Below the pieces are notes generated by a model, which did no database searches, was not told where the DNA came from, and saw only the letters and a program-made list of their open reading frames with translations. From NCBI GenBank assembly GCA_021186555.1, contig JAJKFL010000013.1, positions 31,762,743 to 31,826,742 on the forward strand: DNA of 64,000 bases. Reading direction: 5' to 3'. Positions within the stretch are counted from its first letter, which is position 1. Every line of letters begins with the position of its first letter. The position numbers and the translations under genes are program-made. Origin of the DNA: Reticulitermes speratus (lineage: Eukaryota; Arthropoda; Insecta; Blattodea; Rhinotermitidae). Shown in pieces: positions 60,005 through 64,000 of the stretch.

Positions 60005-60110
60005 AGAAAACACTAAAACAGTGTAGTGCGTTTGTTGGAATTAAATAATTAATTAACTTGTCTGAAACGTTGGTAACTTTGTCAATCAGCACGGCGTCAT
60101 ATCCCTGACG

Positions 60111-60481
60111 AATCCTTATATGTACCCCACATTTTCTGAATTCTGTGGCCGATTTTGATTGACGTAAACAATGCCGTAGTCCTGTTATGTCAGTGTTGCT
60201 GTGTGGTTAGAGAAGAGCTGAAGGCCACACACCTGTTTGGTACCTGCAAAGAGATCACAACACGTAACTCATTTAAAACTGTCGAATTTGTCATCCCCAA
60301 TTCTACCTGTTCAGTGGTTTGGAAAAGTCTGGGGTTTATTTGGAGGCGGAGACTAGGCTCCCTTCTAGTGTTTATCTTTTTTTTTTTTTTTTTCTGAGAC
60401 TTCACGCAACAAAACAGGGGTGCATAAAGCGCATTCCAAGTGCTGCCACAGTAACTGTCGCTAACGTAATATTACGCCAGT
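60111..60481. other. no gene recognised
   Basis: Includes a T run near 60378-60394. No exon supported. Confidence 0.35.
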
Positions 60482-60495
60482 CTCCATGTTGTAAC

Positions 60496-60972
60496 TAACT
60501 CCATGGAGCAGAGTCCTTCTTGAGAAGCTAACAGGTCGTCAGATAGTCAAGAAATTCTCCGCGTTTTATGGAACCCGAAGGTTCATTACCGCACTCACAA
60601 CAGCCCGCCACCTGTCCCTATCCTGAGCCATATCAATCCAGTCCATGCCCCCCATCCCACTTCTTGAAGATCCATTTTAATATTATCCTCCCATCTACGC
60701 CTGGTCTTTCAAGTGGTCTTCCCTCAGGTCTCCCCACCAAAACCCTGTATGCACCTCTTCCCTCACCCATACGTGCTACATGCCCCGCCCACCTCATTCT
60801 TCTCGATTTGATCACCCTAACAATATTTGGTGATGAGTACAGATCATTAAGTTCCTCGTTATGTAGTCTTCTCCACTCCCCCGTCGCCTCGTCCCTCTTA
60901 GGCCCAGATATCCTCCTCAGCACCCTATTCTCGAACAACCTCAGCCTATTTTCCTCCCTAAGTGTGAGAGAC
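60496..60972 (-). mobile_element. 5'-truncated RTE-type LINE with 14-bp target duplication
   Basis: The minus-strand ORF reads FENRVLRRISGPKRDEATGE, NEELNDLYSSPN, RMRWAGHVARMGEGRGAYRV and LVGRPEGRP. CTCCATGTTGTAAC flanks it at 60482-60495 and 60973-60986. Only the C-terminal coding end and the 3' UTR are present. Confidence 0.92.
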
Positions 60973-61195
60973 CTCCATGTTGTAACATTGTTCTAAACGT
61001 GATGTGTATTTCTAGTTTTCGTCTTGTGTTCTACAAGTACTGCCCATCTCGCCGTCGTTCCGTCGCATCTGTCGGTTCTCGAACCGCCTGTGTCTGCTGA
61101 GCAGCATATCCGTGACCCTTGTATCGACGACTGGAACTACTGTCGGATTTTCATGAAATTATGTATGAAAAAAGTAAAGTTCACTCTAGAACAGG

Positions 61196-61760
61196 CCGTG
61201 AAGGAGCAGAAGGGGCGTAGACGTTTAGCTCTACTCTTTCTTTAATCTGGGGCATGCGGTGGCGCAGTTGGTTGAGGCACTGCACTACAAACCGGAACGT
61301 CGCGGGTTCGATTCCCGATGGTGTCACTGGAATTTTTCATTGACATAATCGTTTCGGTCGCACTATGGCCCTGGGGTCGACTCAGCCTCTAACATACATG
61401 AGTACCGGGAATCTTTCCTGGGGGGTAAAGGCGGTGCGTAGGGCTGACAACCTTACCACCTTCATGTGCCGATTGTCTAAAACCATGGGAGCCTCGACCT
61501 CCTGGATCCCTAAGGGCCTGTCCAGGTCTGTAATTGGATTGCTTTACTTTACTTTCTTTAATCTGGGCACTATTTGGGTGGGTGGGTGGTTAACGCCACG
61601 CCCCGGCCGCTTTACCCCCGGGGAAAAAGACCCGCTATGCATTGTACAGTAGGCTGGGTGGACCCCAGGGCCGGTGTGGACGGGTACGGAAAATCTCGCC
61701 TCCACCGGGATTCGATCCCCGGACCGTCCAGCCCTGCGCCTTGCGTGCAACCCTAAGCTG
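61196..61760 (-). mobile_element. SINE family A, split by a family-B SINE
   Basis: The tail part (ACGTTTAGCTCTACTCTTTC) lies left of 61252. The body and head (GGCTGGGTGGACCCCAGGGC, GGGATTCGATCCCCGGACCG) resume after 61567. Joining them restores the order of the 48.35-kb copy. Confidence 0.88.
61252..61550 (+). mobile_element. tRNA-derived SINE (family B) nested in a family-A SINE
   Basis: The head GCATGCGGTGGCGCAGTTGG is followed by the perfect B box GGGTTCGATTCCC. The tail is TTGGATTGCTTTACTTTA. The target duplication CTTTCTTTAATCTGGG lies at 61236-61251 and 61551-61566. Confidence 0.93.
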
Positions 61761-61974
61761 CACAAGAGAACGCGACTGGTCTGCGTGTACATTCTGAGCC
61801 AGCTGAATCTAGTTCACATCCTTAGACTTAGATTTGATATTCCCACAATATTGACGGTGAAGACGGGTTTATTGTAGGGCGTGACTCCGTGTAGCCTGGT
61901 AGATAACGTACTCGTATTTGACAGAAACCGGTTGCCTTCATTTACCCTGATGAGGTAATACATTCCTCTGAAAC

Positions 61975-62330
61975 GCTGGGCCCGGCAGCCTCTCCCCCCC
62001 CCCCCCAAACCCCCCAAAACCGAAGTTTAGAAAACACAGATTTTGTAGATATGATATCTAAAGTTTTAAGTGATTTACTCTTCAGCCGAAACCAGCCACT
62101 GAAATCGGCTGATGACTAGTACATTAGAATTTTGAAAAATAAATTAATCAAATTTAAAAAAAACAAGAAGATAGGACACTGTGATTGAGTCACAAACATG
62201 TAGTTATATTTGTATGTATATAAGTGCAGTTGCAGACAGTGTTATGTTGTGCTTACATGATTTTTATAACATAATTTTTAAAATCAAACATAAATGTTAT
62301 ATAGCTCCAAGGAAAAATTCTGGGTGCGAA
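61975..62330 (+). mobile_element. uninterrupted copy of the older repeat hit by the LINE at 50 kb
   Basis: Collinear with 49975-50152 joined to 52064-52245. A C run lies near 61987-62005. No ORF, class unknown. Confidence 0.8.
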
Positions 62331-63324
62331 CCTAATTTCTGCTACCTTCAATTGTATTGTTGTGGGAAGCATGTTCGTCTGAAACGTCCGTACGTTTCTA
62401 CCAGACCACACGGCATCATATTTCCAGAAGACATAAGTCTGCATTGTCATCGCCGTTATGACCTCAGATTTCAGGATAGCTGGAACAGCGATTCGAAACC
62501 TGAGACCTTCGGAATACAAAGCAGGAGTGCTACTGTCAGCTTCTCAATGCATTCTGAATCATGGAATTAATTTCATTTTGAATACCGTTCTCTGCCGAAT
62601 CATATAGCGATGATTAAGGAACCAGTGTTCCGGGATGTGCCATGTGACAGTGTGTCGGGTGGTGAGTTGTTCTTCAAGTGCCAAGTAGTGCAGTCGTGTT
62701 GCTATTCATCTTGGACTGCTTAGCCCTTGAATATGAAGACAAAATGGCACTTCGAAATGTTGGGAGCCACCCACAGAACGACACAGAGCCACATCTCTGG
62801 ACACTTGAACCTTCCACCACTCTTCTGAGACAGCCCACAGCCTCGCATTATAAAACCAGTTCTTTGGTGCTGTGCTGCCATCAGCAGCCAGGTATAGTCC
62901 TCGTCACATAACTTGAACCTTTTTAGAGGCAAGCTGGCCAGGGGGAAGAACTGTGCACGCAGCTCCAGCCCTTTTCTCTCTGTTTCAAAAACATTGACAA
63001 CTCGCAGGACTTAAGCAATGCAGCGAAGTGGAATGTCAAAAATTTCTAACAAATTAATTCATAGCCAAGAGAAGACATTATTAGAATTGTAATCGAGCTT
63101 TGAAATAAAGAAGCACAAAATAAATGTTTGCATGTGCCTGTTTACAAAGCAACAGAAAGAGTGGCCTGTTACACAAGTGTGTATGTAGTCCAACGTTAAG
63201 AGGATAAGGAAAAAGAGCAAGGAATTTTAATACATTCCACTACTGTTTCGTTTATAGCCGTTGTTTTCGTTGACACTCAGAATATAATCAACATTGATTT
63301 TAGGCTTCAGCCGTGATGATGATA
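62331..63324. other. no gene recognised
   Basis: Short ORFs without domains. Confidence 0.4.
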
Positions 63325-63880
63325 TCTGCGTTCTTCTGGGATATTACGCGGCGTCGTGTGGTAATTGTTTACCGACGTTTCGGGACAACGTATCGGTCCC
63401 ATCTTCATGGGTCAAGGAGTCCGAGGAGAAAAGAAAGCCGGCACCGTGAAGTAGATTCACCGACCACTTTACGTGTCTCCCTCCTCCCTCCCTCACGTTT
63501 TAGTTTTTTCTTCTCCTAATTTAATTTTTTATTTTAATGTTTATATTTTTGTTTAATTTTTATTTTATTTGTTTATTTTTATCTTTATATTTTCCTCCCT
63601 TACTCTTACTTTATTCCATACATGTTTTTCCATCAGCCTTAGCTGACTACACCCCTCCCTCTCCCCGGTTCAACTCTATTGGCTATCACCACGCTTACTG
63701 ATTACCACCCCGCGCGCACCTTCCCATATAGAGTCTACGTCACACGGTGCCGGCTTTATTTTCTCCTCGGCTTTTGACCCTTGAAGATGGGACCGATATG
63801 TTGTCCCGAAACATCGGTAAACAATTACCATACGACGCCGCGTAACATCCCAGAAGAGCGCAGATCTTATCAATATGTCT
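63325..63880. mobile_element. foldback element, same family as 20084-20679
   Basis: The left arm GCGTTCTTCTGGGATATTAC...CCGACGTTTCGGGACAACG is the inverse of the right arm ending CGCGTAACATCCCAGAAGAG. Hammerhead-like motifs lie at 63372-63412 (-) and 63777-63820 (+), with GGGAC...GTCCC stem II and GAAA but TTGAAGA instead of CTGAAGA. The centre is an AT- and CT-rich filler. Confidence 0.85.
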
Positions 63881-64000
63881 GAAATATGCCACTGAATTTT
63901 ATTGCAGCAGAAACTTATGTACTTTTTAAGTTTTAACGAGAGGAAATTTTAATATAACGCACAGAATCTAATCTTAACAGAAGTGTTTTCATTACGATAA

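Larger units (their letters stand above)
59650..60060. mobile_element. foldback element with intact hammerhead-like cores in both arms
   Basis: The outer arms AATTAATTATTTAATTCAAC (59654 on) and its inverse (ending about 60056) bound a palindrome of two arms of roughly 180 bp. The right arm carries a motif at 59958-60004 (+), the left arm at 59709-59753 (-). A remnant of the 20.1-kb family (GAAACGTTGGTAACTTTGTC) follows at 60060-60110. Confidence 0.85.

Overview
This is a eukaryotic nuclear window, almost certainly from an insect. It is AT-rich. It holds three interrupted host genes with consensus GT-AG introns, and most of the remaining DNA is transposon-derived. The LINE reverse-transcriptase remnants, the tRNA-headed SINEs and the hAT/pogo-like MITEs resemble those I associate with cockroach and termite (Blattodea) genomes. 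That placement is an inference from memory, not a search result.

Host genes. (1) A + strand C2H2 zinc-finger gene can be spliced in silico as four phase-compatible exons (4680-4796, 4977-5079, 6611-6777, 12085-13116; 472 aa, 11 fingers). Its three 5' exons lie in a 2.82-kb direct tandem duplication (4651-7470 and 7471-10312). In the second copy exon 1 is frameshifted, while exons 2 and 3 remain open. A degenerate two-finger 3' copy lies at 15735-15932, followed by a duplicated 3' flank. (2) A + strand METTL21-type lysine methyltransferase, best matched to VCPKMT/METTL21D, has exons 20903-21135, 21253-21442 and 25187-25420 (218 aa). (3) A - strand enkurin-domain gene, best matched to ENKD1, has seven phase-compatible exons from 35014 down to 31631 (362 aa). 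No functional link between the three genes is visible.

Mobile DNA. 1-4.2 kb is a LINE remnant interrupted by a SINE. 4.6-18.3 kb is the zinc-finger locus with its duplications. 18.3-25.5 kb is a GC-richer stretch, a foldback element and the methyltransferase gene. 25.5-31.4 kb is repeats, including a perfectly phased 13 x 62-bp minisatellite. 31.6-35 kb is ENKD1. From 35 to 64 kb I see no convincing host gene; that part is nested LINEs, SINEs and MITEs plus a 28 x 45-bp minisatellite.

Most interesting signal. At least ten inverted-repeat (foldback) elements or halves carry a shared motif CTGAnGA - T - short hairpin - GAAA - short self-complementary stem - G-rich strand. This matches the catalytic core layout of hammerhead ribozymes, which are known in Penelope-like retroelements. 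In complete elements both arms carry the motif, so either strand's transcript would contain it. Two such elements are flanked by 13-bp direct repeats. Other notable structures are an eight-fold, exactly 60-bp tandem array of a tRNA-like SINE head, a LINE insertion with target-site duplication inside an older repeat whose uninterrupted copy is also in the window, a SINE-in-SINE insertion, and apparent gene conversion between the two zinc-finger duplication units.
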